In this document: one piece after another, positions 1 through 5,697 of the stretch | How the letters are laid out: each line of letters begins with the position of its first letter | Position numbering within the stretch: position 1 is the stretch's first letter | Source: Candidatus Zixiibacteriota bacterium | GTDB taxonomy: Bacteria > Zixibacteria > MSB-5A5 > GN15 > PGXB01 | Direction: 5' to 3' | Assembly (NCBI GenBank): GCA_026397495.1 | Contig: JAPLUS010000414.1 | Span: 1-8,053, forward strand | DNA length: 8,053 nt | The notes under the pieces: generated by a model | The model's database searches: none | What the model saw: the letters and a program-made list of their open reading frames with translations, nothing else | Told to the model about the DNA's origin: nothing | Made by a program: the position numbers and the translations under genes

Positions 1-60
1 GATATAATTATCAAAGACGACATGGCGCCATAAATTACCAGACCCCTTTAGAAAAACTCC

Positions 61-103
61 AATATGTCGCTAATTTGTTACCGAAACCCTGAAGTAGTAC
101 ACG
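61..103 (+). repeat. 43-bp dispersed repeat, copy A
   Basis: This segment recurs at 865-907 in the same orientation with about 41 of 43 positions identical; the differences fall at offsets 9 and 11. Weaker similarity, broken by small gaps, continues on the left side (about 43-60 against 844-864). On the right, both loci carry a G-rich ggggttct-like stretch nearby but not at the same offset. It does not encode anything evident. Copies A and B flank the helix-turn-helix gene as direct repeats 804 bp apart. It is probably one of several copies of a genome-wide intergenic element. Confidence 0.85.
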
Positions 104-141
104 TGGCGGGGGGTTCTTCCCTACGGCAACCCAAATAATAC

Positions 142-169
142 TTGATAATACCGAATAATCCGTTATTAT
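142..169 (+). promoter_or_regulatory. sigma70-type promoter for the HTH-DUF2087 gene
   Basis: A TTGATA -35 box (142-147, 5/6 to consensus) is followed after 16 nt by TATTAT (164-169, 5/6). TATACT at 167-172 is an alternative -10 with a 19-nt spacer. Transcription would start near 176-180, giving a leader of about 30 nt. A short inverted repeat, AATAA-tccg-TTATT (154-167), lies across the spacer and -10 and could be an operator for self-regulation, though it is AT-rich and may be chance. Confidence 0.5.
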
Positions 170-194
170 ACTTTTATAAAACCGTAATATTTTC

Positions 195-204
195 GGAGAA
201 AGGA
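195..204 (+). promoter_or_regulatory. ribosome binding site that favours the TTG start at 211
   Basis: The purine tract GGAGAAAGGA precedes two in-frame candidate starts. AAGGA (200-204) ends 6 nt before TTG 211 but 12 nt before ATG 217. The spacing therefore favours TTG, although the upstream GGAG makes the choice uncertain. The difference is only two residues. Confidence 0.5.
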
Positions 205-210
205 TAAATA

Positions 211-672
211 TTGACCATGCCTGAAAACCTGAAATTTTTCACGACCGCCGAGATTGCGGAAATATTGAAGATGAACCCCCAGGTCATCGCACGCAAATTG
301 CAGAAAGGCGAGATTGTTGCCTATAAAATCGGCAAAGACTGGCGCATATCTGAAAAAGAGCTTCTGAACTGGCTGGAAACACATTCCAATCAGATCCAAA
401 AAGATCCCGGTTCCGCCGTGGTGCGCCATTTTGTCCGCAAAGGGCGCCTGACTGCGCTTCCGGCGCAGAGAAAGAAACGCCGCTACCTGCTGGAGCATAT
501 TCTGCAGCGGTTTGAACTCAATCGCGTCTATTCCGAGAAAGAGGTCAACAGCATGATCGGTGAATTGTATGATGATTTTTGCACGGTTCGGCGCGAATTT
601 ATCATGTTCAAAATGATGACCCGTTCAGGCGGCAAGTATATCCGCAACAGCAGTTACCTTTTTCAAAAATAA
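211..672 (+). CDS. HTH DNA-binding protein with C-terminal DUF2087
   Basis: Predicted cytoplasmic transcriptional regulator of 153 residues. Residues about 9-57 match the excisionase/MerR-type helix-turn-helix (HTH_17) pattern: FFTTAEIAEILKM, then KLQKGEIVAYKIGKDWRIS, then a helix ending in LLNWLE. The second half (about 72-150) resembles DUF2087: VRKGRLTALP, then RKKRRYLLEHIL, YSEKEVN, a VRREFIM block and a GGKYIR ending. DUF2087 is usually found attached to HTH domains and its role is not known to me, so a ligand or partner cannot be named. The start is TTG at 211, or ATG at 217. The gene stands alone on its strand with its own promoter, is flanked by direct repeats and runs towards asnS. 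No integrase, phage or plasmid genes lie nearby, so 'excisionase' is a fold label only. The domain assignments are solid; the biological role is open. Confidence 0.88.
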   Translation: MTMPENLKFFTTAEIAEILKMNPQVIARKLQKGEIVAYKIGKDWRISEKELLNWLETHSNQIQKDPGSAVVRHFVRKGRLTALPAQRKKRRYLLEHILQRFELNRVYSEKEVNSMIGELYDDFCTVRREFIMFKMMTRSGGKYIRNSSYLFQK

Positions 673-808
673 AATAGAGTCGGGGTAGCGTTTACAAGGA
701 TACGCTTTCAAAAGATAGTTTCATAGATCGAAACCCCTTAATCCGCACTGTCGGTTCCGTTTCAAACGGGATTGAATACGCATGAAATCTCACAGATGCA
801 ACACAAAT

Positions 809-842
809 GGCAGAACCGCAAGACTTCGTCCGGGGTTCTGCC
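809..842. repeat. inverted repeat, 9-bp perfect arms
   Basis: GGCAGAACC (809-817) pairs perfectly with GGTTCTGCC (834-842) across a 16-nt centre. It sits immediately left of the 43-bp repeat copy B and may be part of the same composite element, since copy A has a related ggggttcttcc stretch on its other side. No T-tract follows, so it is not an obvious terminator. Confidence 0.7.
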
Positions 843-864
843 CTACCTTTACTACGAGTACTGC

Positions 865-907
865 AATATGTCCCCAATTTGTTACCGAAACCCTGAAGTA
901 GTACACG
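865..907 (+). repeat. 43-bp dispersed repeat, copy B
   Basis: Second copy of the element at 61-103, same orientation, two mismatches. It is directly followed by the ATTCCC-N8-GGGAAT palindrome, which is absent after copy A. The right part of this copy may therefore have been interrupted or replaced by that palindrome. Confidence 0.85.
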
Positions 908-912
908 CAGGC

Positions 913-943
913 GGACTGGATTCCCGCCGTCGCGGGAATGACA
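913..943 (+). repeat. dRS3-like palindromic repeat (ATTCCC-N8-GGGAAT)
   Basis: The core at 920-939 is exactly ATTCCC, eight bases, GGGAAT, preceded by GGACTGG and followed by GACA. The pattern matches the 20-bp inverted repeat called dRS3 in Neisseria. Very similar palindromes are scattered in many unrelated genomes, where they give spurious peptides such as DSRRRGND. It can form a strong hairpin. In Neisseria such sites are targets for filamentous-phage integration; nothing here shows that such a role applies. Confidence 0.75.
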
Positions 944-997
944 AGAGGATATAGACCGGGTCCATAATATGTCATTCTGTGCGCGGCAGTATTGTAG

Positions 998-1023
998 GGG
1001 CTTGATTTATCAAGCCCTTTTTT
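998..1023 (+). terminator. Rho-independent terminator-like hairpin
   Basis: GGGCTTGA (998-1005) and TCAAGCCC (1010-1017) form a perfect 8-bp stem with a TTTA loop, followed directly by six T (1018-1023) on the plus strand. It lies 326 nt after the HTH-DUF2087 gene, which is the only plus-strand gene available to it. The preceding tagggg context resembles dispersed repeats of other genomes, so it may be a repeat that also works as a terminator. Confidence 0.6.
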
Positions 1024-1093
1024 AATTGAGGTCGGTCAAATTCCAAAATTCCCCCATGAAGAATCGAGAAACCCGACAAGATATTTAAGAATA

Positions 1094-1125
1094 GGTAGCG
1101 CAAAATCCCGAAGGGTTTTGCGACC
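1094..1125. repeat. inverted repeat with one bulged base
   Basis: CGCAAAA-T-CCC (1099-1109) pairs with GGGTTTTGCG (1113-1122) around a GAA loop; T1106 is unpaired. Outer GGT (1094-1096) and ACC (1123-1125) extend the stem with a small mismatch. There is no T-tract. It is followed at once by the second GTGCSCGGCAG copy. It looks like an intergenic REP-type element. Confidence 0.65.
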
Positions 1126-1210
1126 GCTCTGTGCGCGGCAGGCTTTCGGGCGTGTTGAAAAACCCCAAAAAAGAAGAGAAATATATTTTCGGGCAACAAG
1201 ACACAAGAAT

Positions 1211-1239
1211 TGTCATCCTGAACTTGATTCAGGATCCAG
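1211..1239 (+). repeat. REP-type palindrome, left half of an inverted pair
   Basis: ATCCTGA (1215-1221) and TCAGGAT (1229-1235) form a 7-bp stem, with TGTC before and CCAG after. It belongs to the type of repeat that produces spurious ILNLIQDP peptides in many genomes. Together with the hairpin at 1274-1305, in opposite orientation, it makes a doublet: TGTCAT here mirrors ATGACA at 1300-1305, and ATCCAGAA (1234-1241) mirrors TTCTGGAT (1274-1281). Confidence 0.75.
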
Positions 1240-1273
1240 AAAATAGAAACATAAATGCAAGTCAGTTACTGCC

Positions 1274-1305
1274 TTCTGGATTCTGGGTCAAAACCCAGAA
1301 TGACA
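1274..1305 (-). repeat. REP-type palindrome, right half of an inverted pair
   Basis: ATTCTGGGT (1280-1288) and ACCCAGAAT (1293-1301) form a perfect 9-bp stem with a CAAA loop. It has the same outer boxes (TTCTGG and GACA) as the unit at 1211-1239 but inverted. The stem sequence differs between the two halves while the boxes are kept, as expected for REP/REPIN-like elements whose stems covary. Confidence 0.75.
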
Positions 1306-1330
1306 AGTCGGGGGCGCCCGTCCCGTGCCC

Positions 1331-1348
1331 GGCAGGCTTCAGCCTGCC
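1331..1348. repeat. short GC-rich hairpin
   Basis: GGCAGGCT (1331-1338) and AGCCTGCC (1341-1348) are perfect 8-bp arms two bases apart. The hairpin lies 60 nt beyond the asnS stop in the direction of asnS transcription, but no T-tract follows on that strand. It could protect the 3' end of the message rather than terminate it. Confidence 0.6.
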
Positions 1349-1407
1349 CGAGCGCGCCTCTTGGCCGCCAACGATAATTGCGGGGTAATATGTTACGCGT
1401 GAATGCT

Positions 1408-2631
1408 TTAAAACTTTGCCCATCGCGGCACACGAGGGAATGGCAAGATATCTCTTATATTGGCAATACCGGTGATATACATTAGAGTCCGTTCAAAACC
1501 CAGCCCGAATCCGGAATGGGGCGCCGTGCCGTACTTACGCAAATCGAAATACCAACTGTACGGTTCAGGATTTATTCCCTTAGATTCCATACTGGCCTTC
1601 AGAACATCATATCGCTCCTCACGCTGGGAACCGCCGATACATTTAACCGGAAATTCAAAATTTTCGCCTGATTTTTCCAATATCTTTATTGCTTCCGTGT
1701 AAGGCAGATGCTCAAAATCGGAGTTGATTATCTGTTCCAACGTCTGCTGTATGGTTTTATCAATCCACTGCCCGAAAAACGCCATCTCATCACGGCATTC
1801 TTCAATAGCATAGCGGAAAAGATATTTTAGGAAATCAGCGGCAATTTCCATATTATCTTCCAGCTCACAGAAGGCCATTTCCGGTTCAATCATCCAAAAC
1901 TCGGAGGCGTGACGCGAGGTGTTGGAATTTTCGGCGCGGAAAGTGGGGCCGAAAGTATAAACATCCCCCAGCGCCAGCGCTACCACTTCGGCCTCCAACT
2001 GGCCCGAAACCGCTAAGTATGCTTCGGTCCCAAAGAAATCCTCACTAAAATCGATTTTGCCATCCTTCATTGGCACTTTTTTTAAATCAAAGGTGGTAAT
2101 ATGGAACATATCCCCGGCCCCCTCGCAATCGGAGGTGCTTATAATCGGCGTATGGATATAATAGAATCCCCGCTCCTGAAAATATTTGTGAATGGCATAA
2201 GAGAGCTTCGAGCGGATCTTGTTCACCGCTCCAAAGGTATTCGTCCGAGGGCGCAAATGAGCGATTTCCCGCAGGTATTCAAAGGAATGACGCTTCTTTT
2301 GGAGGGGATAAGTCTGATCAGCCTCTCCAATCAAATCAATCTGCGACACCTTCAGTTCATACTTTTGTCCCTCAGCGGGAGAAGCTACCAATTCCCCCTC
2401 CACTCGAATTGCCGCACCGGTCAGTATCCGTTTAATAGCCGGAAATGTTTCGGGATTCTGAACTACCGCCTGAAGATTATTCATACAGGAGCCGTCGTTT
2501 ATCTCTATAAACGTTACCTCTTTGGATATTCTTATGGTTCTAACCCAGCCGAGGATGATCAATTTCTGATTAAGGCTGACCTTATCTTCAAAAATAAGTT
2601 TTGCAATTTTGGTTCGTTTAAAATAATCCAT
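1408..2631 (-). CDS. asnS: asparaginyl-tRNA synthetase with an internal in-frame deletion
   Basis: Class IIb aminoacyl-tRNA synthetase that charges tRNA-Asn with asparagine in the cytoplasm. The 407 residues show the N-terminal anticodon-binding OB domain (about 10-102, with GWVRTIR and INDGSC), motif 1 near TPIISTSDCEGAGDMF (161-176), the amino-acid pocket SGQL (209-212), motif 2 FRAENSNTSRH (231-241) and motif 3 GFGLGFERTLMY (374-385). The NIRDILPFPR ending is typical of AsnRS rather than AspRS. The start is ATG at 2631, because CCGGAGG lies 6 nt upstream; an open frame continues upstream without support. Oddity: after FEFPVK (325-330) the chain jumps through Cys331 straight to IGGSQREER (332-340). 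By remembered comparison with E. coli AsnRS (466 residues), about 57 conserved residues are gone, including the HERYL, KAFYM and DxxxPGxGE blocks. Identity is sure; activity is doubtful. Separate promoter likely. Confidence 0.93.
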   Translation of the reverse strand: MDYFKRTKIAKLIFEDKVSLNQKLIILGWVRTIRISKEVTFIEINDGSCMNNLQAVVQNPETFPAIKRILTGAAIRVEGELVASPAEGQKYELKVSQIDLIGEADQTYPLQKKRHSFEYLREIAHLRPRTNTFGAVNKIRSKLSYAIHKYFQERGFYYIHTPIISTSDCEGAGDMFHITTFDLKKVPMKDGKIDFSEDFFGTEAYLAVSGQLEAEVVALALGDVYTFGPTFRAENSNTSRHASEFWMIEPEMAFCELEDNMEIAADFLKYLFRYAIEECRDEMAFFGQWIDKTIQQTLEQIINSDFEHLPYTEAIKILEKSGENFEFPVKCIGGSQREERYDVLKASMESKGINPEPYSWYFDLRKYGTAPHSGFGLGFERTLMYITGIANIRDILPFPRVPRWAKF

Positions 2632-2637
2632 ATATAA

Positions 2638-2642
2638 CCTCC
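2638..2642 (-). promoter_or_regulatory. ribosome binding site fixing the asnS start
   Basis: On the minus strand GGAGG (within CCGGAGGT) ends 6 nt before ATG 2631. The start that would give a 427-residue protein, at 2691, falls inside the candidate -10 box region and has no comparable site. Confidence 0.8.
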
Positions 2643-2690
2643 GGCGGCATTTATCATGCAATCCGTCAATAGATGGCATCGCTTCAGTCA

Positions 2691-2719
2691 ATATTATCCC
2701 AAAAGTGATTTTAAATCAA
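2691..2719 (-). promoter_or_regulatory. candidate asnS promoter
   Basis: On the minus strand TTGATT (2719-2714) is separated by 17 nt from TAATAT (2696-2691); each matches 4 of 6 consensus bases. GATAAT, offset by two bases, is an alternative -10 with poorer spacing. Transcription would start near 2684, leaving a leader of about 50 nt. Its position in the 272-nt gap after the previous gene supports independent transcription. Confidence 0.35.
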
Positions 2720-2853
2720 GTCAAATTCGGTGGCTGCAATCAAATAGGAATTCTGTGGAAATATGGAACCCTTTAATCGTAGCGACGGTATAAGGAAGTT
2801 AGTCAGGCCAATCATCTATAAGGCCTCCATACTTCCCAACCTATTACCTATGG

Positions 2854-2880
2854 TACGCCGGTCGTCAATCGCCCGGCGTA
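2854..2880. repeat. inverted repeat downstream of the nucleotidyltransferase gene
   Basis: TACGCCGG (2854-2861) and CCGGCGTA (2873-2880) are perfect 8-bp arms with an 11-nt loop. The structure lies 24 nt after the stop of the gene at 2904-5402 in its direction of transcription. No T-tract follows on that strand, so termination here is only possible. The rest of 2632-2853 holds the asnS leader and nothing else I recognise; no T-box or tRNA was seen. Confidence 0.5.
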
Positions 2881-2903
2881 TTATATTATTTATAGCAATA
2901 AAT

Positions 2904-5402
2904 CTATTGTTGAGCTTCTTCCACCAGTTTCTTATAGCGATTGAGCAGTGCTTCTGTTATCTCGGCAGATTCCGATTCGGAGAAAATGGAAAAAGAAGCC
3001 GTCAAGCAATCCGGAGTAATCAACACCCAACCATTATCTTCAAAAACTCGGATGCCATCAATTAACTGCCGGTTTTTATTGGCTGTGGCATTTATCAATT
3101 TCCTCATTACCTGGCCTTTCTTAGACCACGGACAAGGAATTTTGAGCTCGCGGCGGATATATTTTTCAAAACCCAGGCGCATTTCTCCCAGGCGAACTTT
3201 CTCCTTGGCCATCATTTCGATAATATAAATCGTTACCAGAATGGCATCAGTTCCCATTTGAAATCCGGGGAAGATAAATCCACCCAGGGTTCCGCCGACA
3301 AAATCTACCCCCCCATTTTGATAGGCCTCCATCATGGCCAGGTGACTATTCCGCACTCTAATGACTTCGACTCCATAATTGGCGGCAATCTGTTCCACTC
3401 CCATCGATGCGGAAACCGGCACAGCAATTCTTCGAGAGGGATGTGAACGCAGAAATAAATCTATTACCAGAAGTAGTAGAAGTTGGCTGTCAATAGGATT
3501 GCCGTTTTCATCGACGACTGTCAGTTTTTCCGCCCCGGGATTAATATGAAAGCCGATATCGGCATGAAGGGAACGGACAATGGATGATAATTGGACAATT
3601 GATTCAGCCATTTCGTCGGGATGCCGGGAAAACAGCCTGGGATCGAGATAAGCATTAAGGGCCGTTAAATTGATTCCCAGCTGAGAGAATATTGTTGGAA
3701 AAACCATACAAGCGCCGCCATTGGCATAGTCGATAACCACTTTGAATCCGGATTTGCTGATTATATCGGGATTAATGGACGCTAAAAAATCGGTTCGATA
3801 ATTTTCAAGGACCCCCTGTGGCGTGTCAAGATGCCCTATTTCATCAATAGTGGCGCGGCGGAAATCCTCGCCGGAAAATAGCCGTTCCACCTTTTTTAAC
3901 TTGGCCGTTGGCATATCAAGGCCATCGCCATTGAAGAAAATAATATCAATTAAGTGGTAATCCTGTGGATTGTGCCTGACATAGACTCCGGCTCCATAAG
4001 AGCCATTCCGCAGGGCATAACGGACAACCGGTATGGGCATCATTTCAAGATCATCGACATGGACGCCCGCCGCCAGAAAGCCGCTGATTAAACCACGTTT
4101 AAGAAGGCGTGAAGTATCCGAAGCATCACGGCTGGTTACAACAGTTTTTTCCGGCCCCAGGTAGGCACCGAAGGCGGCTCCCAGTTTGACGGTCATTTCG
4201 GGAGTCAACTCAGTCAATCCCAAACCAGTTACTTTTGACTCGGTAAAAAGCTCGCGATTCCATTTCTCCCCCCAAACCAGGGAAGAGGAAAGAATAGCTC
4301 CGTCATCCACTGATTTCCCCGGCCAGATTTTGCAGTTGGATTTCACCGTCGCCCCCGAACCGACTGAACAATCATCGGAAACAATGACATTATCCAGGAG
4401 CGCAACATTATCGCCGATTTTGGTCCTGTCGCAAATGATAGCCCTCTCTATTTTGGATTCGGCGCCGATCCAGACATCAGACCAAAGCACGGAATTGCTC
4501 AACTCCACCCCCTCCCCTATTCTCGTTCTCTGCCCGATGACAGAATCCCGGATAGTGACATTATCAGCAATAATGGTATCATGACCAATAATCGCTACTC
4601 CCTGCACTTTTAATTTCTTGCCAAGATGGACATTTTTCCCGGTCAAGAGGGTTCCCTCGCCAATCGTCGTTTTTTCCAACCCCAATTCAAGGTGGACATT
4701 ATTGGCCAGCAAATCATCGTGAGCGCGAGCATATTCATCAGTATTGCCGACATCTTTCCAATACCCATCGACAATTAATCCATAAAGTCCCAATTTCTTG
4801 GAAAGCATCAGAGGAAATAGATTCTGCGAAAAATCAAAATTGGTTCTGGGCGGAATAAGACGGACGGTAGGCGGTTCTAAAATATAGATACCCGTATTAA
4901 TAGTGTCAGAAAACATCTCACCCCAAGAGGGTTTTTCCATGAAACGATTGATACGGCCATCATCATCCGCAATAACAATGCCGTAGGCCAGCGGGTTTTC
5001 TATCCGCGTTAATAAAATGGTTGCCTCCGACCGTTTGCGGTGGTGCCATTCTATCGCCTGACTGAGATTAAAATCGGTTAAAAGGTCGCCGGAAATAACC
5101 AGTATCGTCTCATCGATAAAACTGTCTGCAAACCGAACCGCTCCGGCGGTACCATAATCTTCCGTCGGTTGAAGATAATCCATTTTGACGCCGAATTTCC
5201 GACCGTCTTTGAAATAATTTTTTATTTCTTCCCCTTGGAAAAAGAGGAGCGCCATCAAATCGTCAAAACCGTTTCTCTTGAGAAGATGTACCACATGTTC
5301 CATCATTGGAATATTTCCAATCGGAACCATCGGTTTAGGTATATTAATAGTAAGGGGGCGAAGTCGTGTCCCAAACCCCCCCGCCATGATTATTGCTTTC
5401 AT
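2904..5402 (-). CDS. sugar-1-phosphate nucleotidyltransferase / phosphomannomutase-like fusion protein
   Basis: Predicted cytoplasmic enzyme of 832 residues that makes a nucleotide-activated sugar, probably GDP-mannose from mannose-1-phosphate and GTP, for glycans. Residues 1-230 are a nucleotidyltransferase domain: MAGGFGTRLRPLT (6-18), PKP (22-24), the metal-site region SGDLLTD (104-110) and WKDVGN (215-220). Residues about 245-375 are left-handed beta-helix hexapeptide repeats (for example TTIGEGTLL, DNVTIRDSVIG, ATVKSNCKIW). Residues about 386-825 follow the phosphohexomutase fold. In that part the usual active-site strings are replaced: TASHNP by YVRHNP (474-479), DGDADR by NPGAEK (621-626) and GEQSGH by GTLGGF (704-709). 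A mutase step is therefore unlikely; related long cyanobacterial proteins, as I recall, share this. Start ATG 5402 has GGAG 7 nt upstream. Nucleotide and sugar specificity cannot be fixed from sequence. Confidence 0.9.
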   Translation of the reverse strand: MKAIIMAGGFGTRLRPLTINIPKPMVPIGNIPMMEHVVHLLKRNGFDDLMALLFFQGEEIKNYFKDGRKFGVKMDYLQPTEDYGTAGAVRFADSFIDETILVISGDLLTDFNLSQAIEWHHRKRSEATILLTRIENPLAYGIVIADDDGRINRFMEKPSWGEMFSDTINTGIYILEPPTVRLIPPRTNFDFSQNLFPLMLSKKLGLYGLIVDGYWKDVGNTDEYARAHDDLLANNVHLELGLEKTTIGEGTLLTGKNVHLGKKLKVQGVAIIGHDTIIADNVTIRDSVIGQRTRIGEGVELSNSVLWSDVWIGAESKIERAIICDRTKIGDNVALLDNVIVSDDCSVGSGATVKSNCKIWPGKSVDDGAILSSSLVWGEKWNRELFTESKVTGLGLTELTPEMTVKLGAAFGAYLGPEKTVVTSRDASDTSRLLKRGLISGFLAAGVHVDDLEMMPIPVVRYALRNGSYGAGVYVRHNPQDYHLIDIIFFNGDGLDMPTAKLKKVERLFSGEDFRRATIDEIGHLDTPQGVLENYRTDFLASINPDIISKSGFKVVIDYANGGACMVFPTIFSQLGINLTALNAYLDPRLFSRHPDEMAESIVQLSSIVRSLHADIGFHINPGAEKLTVVDENGNPIDSQLLLLLVIDLFLRSHPSRRIAVPVSASMGVEQIAANYGVEVIRVRNSHLAMMEAYQNGGVDFVGGTLGGFIFPGFQMGTDAILVTIYIIEMMAKEKVRLGEMRLGFEKYIRRELKIPCPWSKKGQVMRKLINATANKNRQLIDGIRVFEDNGWVLITPDCLTASFSIFSESESAEITEALLNRYKKLVEEAQQ

Positions 5403-5511
5403 AAAATATCTCCAATCCCAAATAAATTTATGAGACTAACCGGTGATATACCCCAACTCTCTTTGGCCAACCCAATATATCAAAAAGTTTTTATATTCAA
5501 TAGCGGACAAT

Positions 5512-5697
5512 TCAGGCAAAATTAGTCTTTTCTTCCAATCTTAAACCGGCTGTGGCTATAATACCGATTGTAAAAACGGAACTGCTCCGGGCGATATCAA
5601 GGGAATAATTGCCTATCCGATAAGCAGCGGGAATGATTAATATGCCGCCGACAAATCCAGCCATGGCAGCTCCTGCTATCAGGAGTAATTGATTCAA
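5512..5697 (-). CDS. small hypothetical membrane protein
   Basis: A 61-residue protein that I do not recognise. Residues 3-25 are strongly hydrophobic and glycine/alanine-rich (LLLIAGAAMAGFVGGILII), long enough for a membrane helix. Residues 38-53 (SSSVFTIGIIATAGLRL) could form a second, shorter one, followed by the charged tail EEKTNFA. Its TTG start at 5697 overlaps the TGA stop of the protease gene, with AAGGG 7 nt upstream, so translational coupling is likely. An internal ATG at 5664 has an even better site (AGGAG, 5 nt upstream) and would give 50 residues but cut into the first helix. A role next to the membrane-anchored protease is a guess from position only. Evidence that it is real is the operon-like overlap and membrane-protein composition. 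Confidence 0.6.
   Translation of the reverse strand: MNQLLLIAGAAMAGFVGGILIIPAAYRIGNYSLDIARSSSVFTIGIIATAGLRLEEKTNFA
5670..5674 (-). promoter_or_regulatory. internal ribosome binding site in the small membrane-protein gene
   Basis: AGGAG on the minus strand, 5 nt before ATG 5664 (residue 12 of the longer form). It competes with the coupled TTG start at 5697. The short form would begin MAGFVGG and keep only part of the first hydrophobic segment. Confidence 0.45.

Larger units (their letters stand above)
979..1335 (+). repeat. three direct copies of an 11-bp word, GTGCSCGGCAG
   Basis: Copies are at 979-989, 1131-1141 and 1325-1335. The first two are identical over 14 bp (976-989 and 1128-1141). 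The second and third agree at 14 of 15 positions (1131-1145 and 1325-1339). Spacing is 152 and 194 bp with unrelated hairpins between. This looks like the shared edge of several repeat insertions, not a CRISPR array. Confidence 0.6.
673..1407. other. 735-bp non-coding region between convergent genes, filled with palindromic repeats
   Basis: No believable gene was found on either strand. Short open frames exist, but their peptides are translations of known kinds of nucleotide repeat (for example the DSRRRGND and ILNLIQDP-type strings). The region carries at least seven hairpin-forming units of different sequence, listed separately: 809-842, 913-943, 998-1023, 1094-1125, 1211-1239, 1274-1305 and 1331-1348. 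It also holds the second 43-bp repeat and three copies of an 11-bp word. The left part (673-808) shows only weak palindromes, AGCGT/ACGCT at 687-706 and CCGTTT/AAACGG at 757-769. The region probably serves as a shared 3' end for the two converging transcripts and as a landing zone for repeat elements. Confidence 0.8.

Noticed and set aside
166..498. Minus-strand 110-residue open frame opposite the HTH gene.
   Set aside because: It lies antisense to a gene with clear domains and has no recognisable motif or ribosome site.
211..672. Phage or integrative-element excisionase.
   Set aside because: The HTH fold is similar, but no integrase, attachment site or other mobile gene is in view and the C-terminal domain is DUF2087.
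772..975. Open frames of about 60 residues on both strands containing GLDSRRRGNDK and VIPATAGIQ.
   Set aside because: These strings are translations of the ATTCCC-N8-GGGAAT palindrome seen as spurious proteins in many genomes; there is no ribosome site or coding character.
979..1335. Possible CRISPR array from three spaced copies of GTGCSCGGCAG.
   Set aside because: The word is too short, the spacing is uneven (152 and 194 bp), the intervening DNA contains hairpins, and no cas genes are present.
1131..1388. Plus-strand 85-residue open frame with VILNLIQDP and FWVKTQNDK.
   Set aside because: It runs straight through two REP-type palindromes and their boxes; the peptide reflects the repeat, not a gene.
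1600..1680. A frameshift or stop at the AsnRS gap, which would make asnS a plain pseudogene.
   Set aside because: The frame continues unbroken across the junction and conserved residues resume at once, so this is a clean in-frame deletion, not a frameshift.
2101..2637. Plus-strand 178-residue open frame opposite asnS.
   Set aside because: It is the antisense shadow of the conserved AsnRS N-terminal half; no family resemblance in its translation.
2632..2903. T-box or other tRNA-sensing leader for asnS.
   Set aside because: No T-box sequence, specifier-loop arrangement or terminator/antiterminator pair could be found; only one 8-bp inverted repeat at the far end.
5403..5511. Promoter for the nucleotidyltransferase gene in the 109-nt gap.
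   Set aside because: Candidate boxes such as TTGAAT and TATATT have poor spacing (15 nt); none stood out enough to report.
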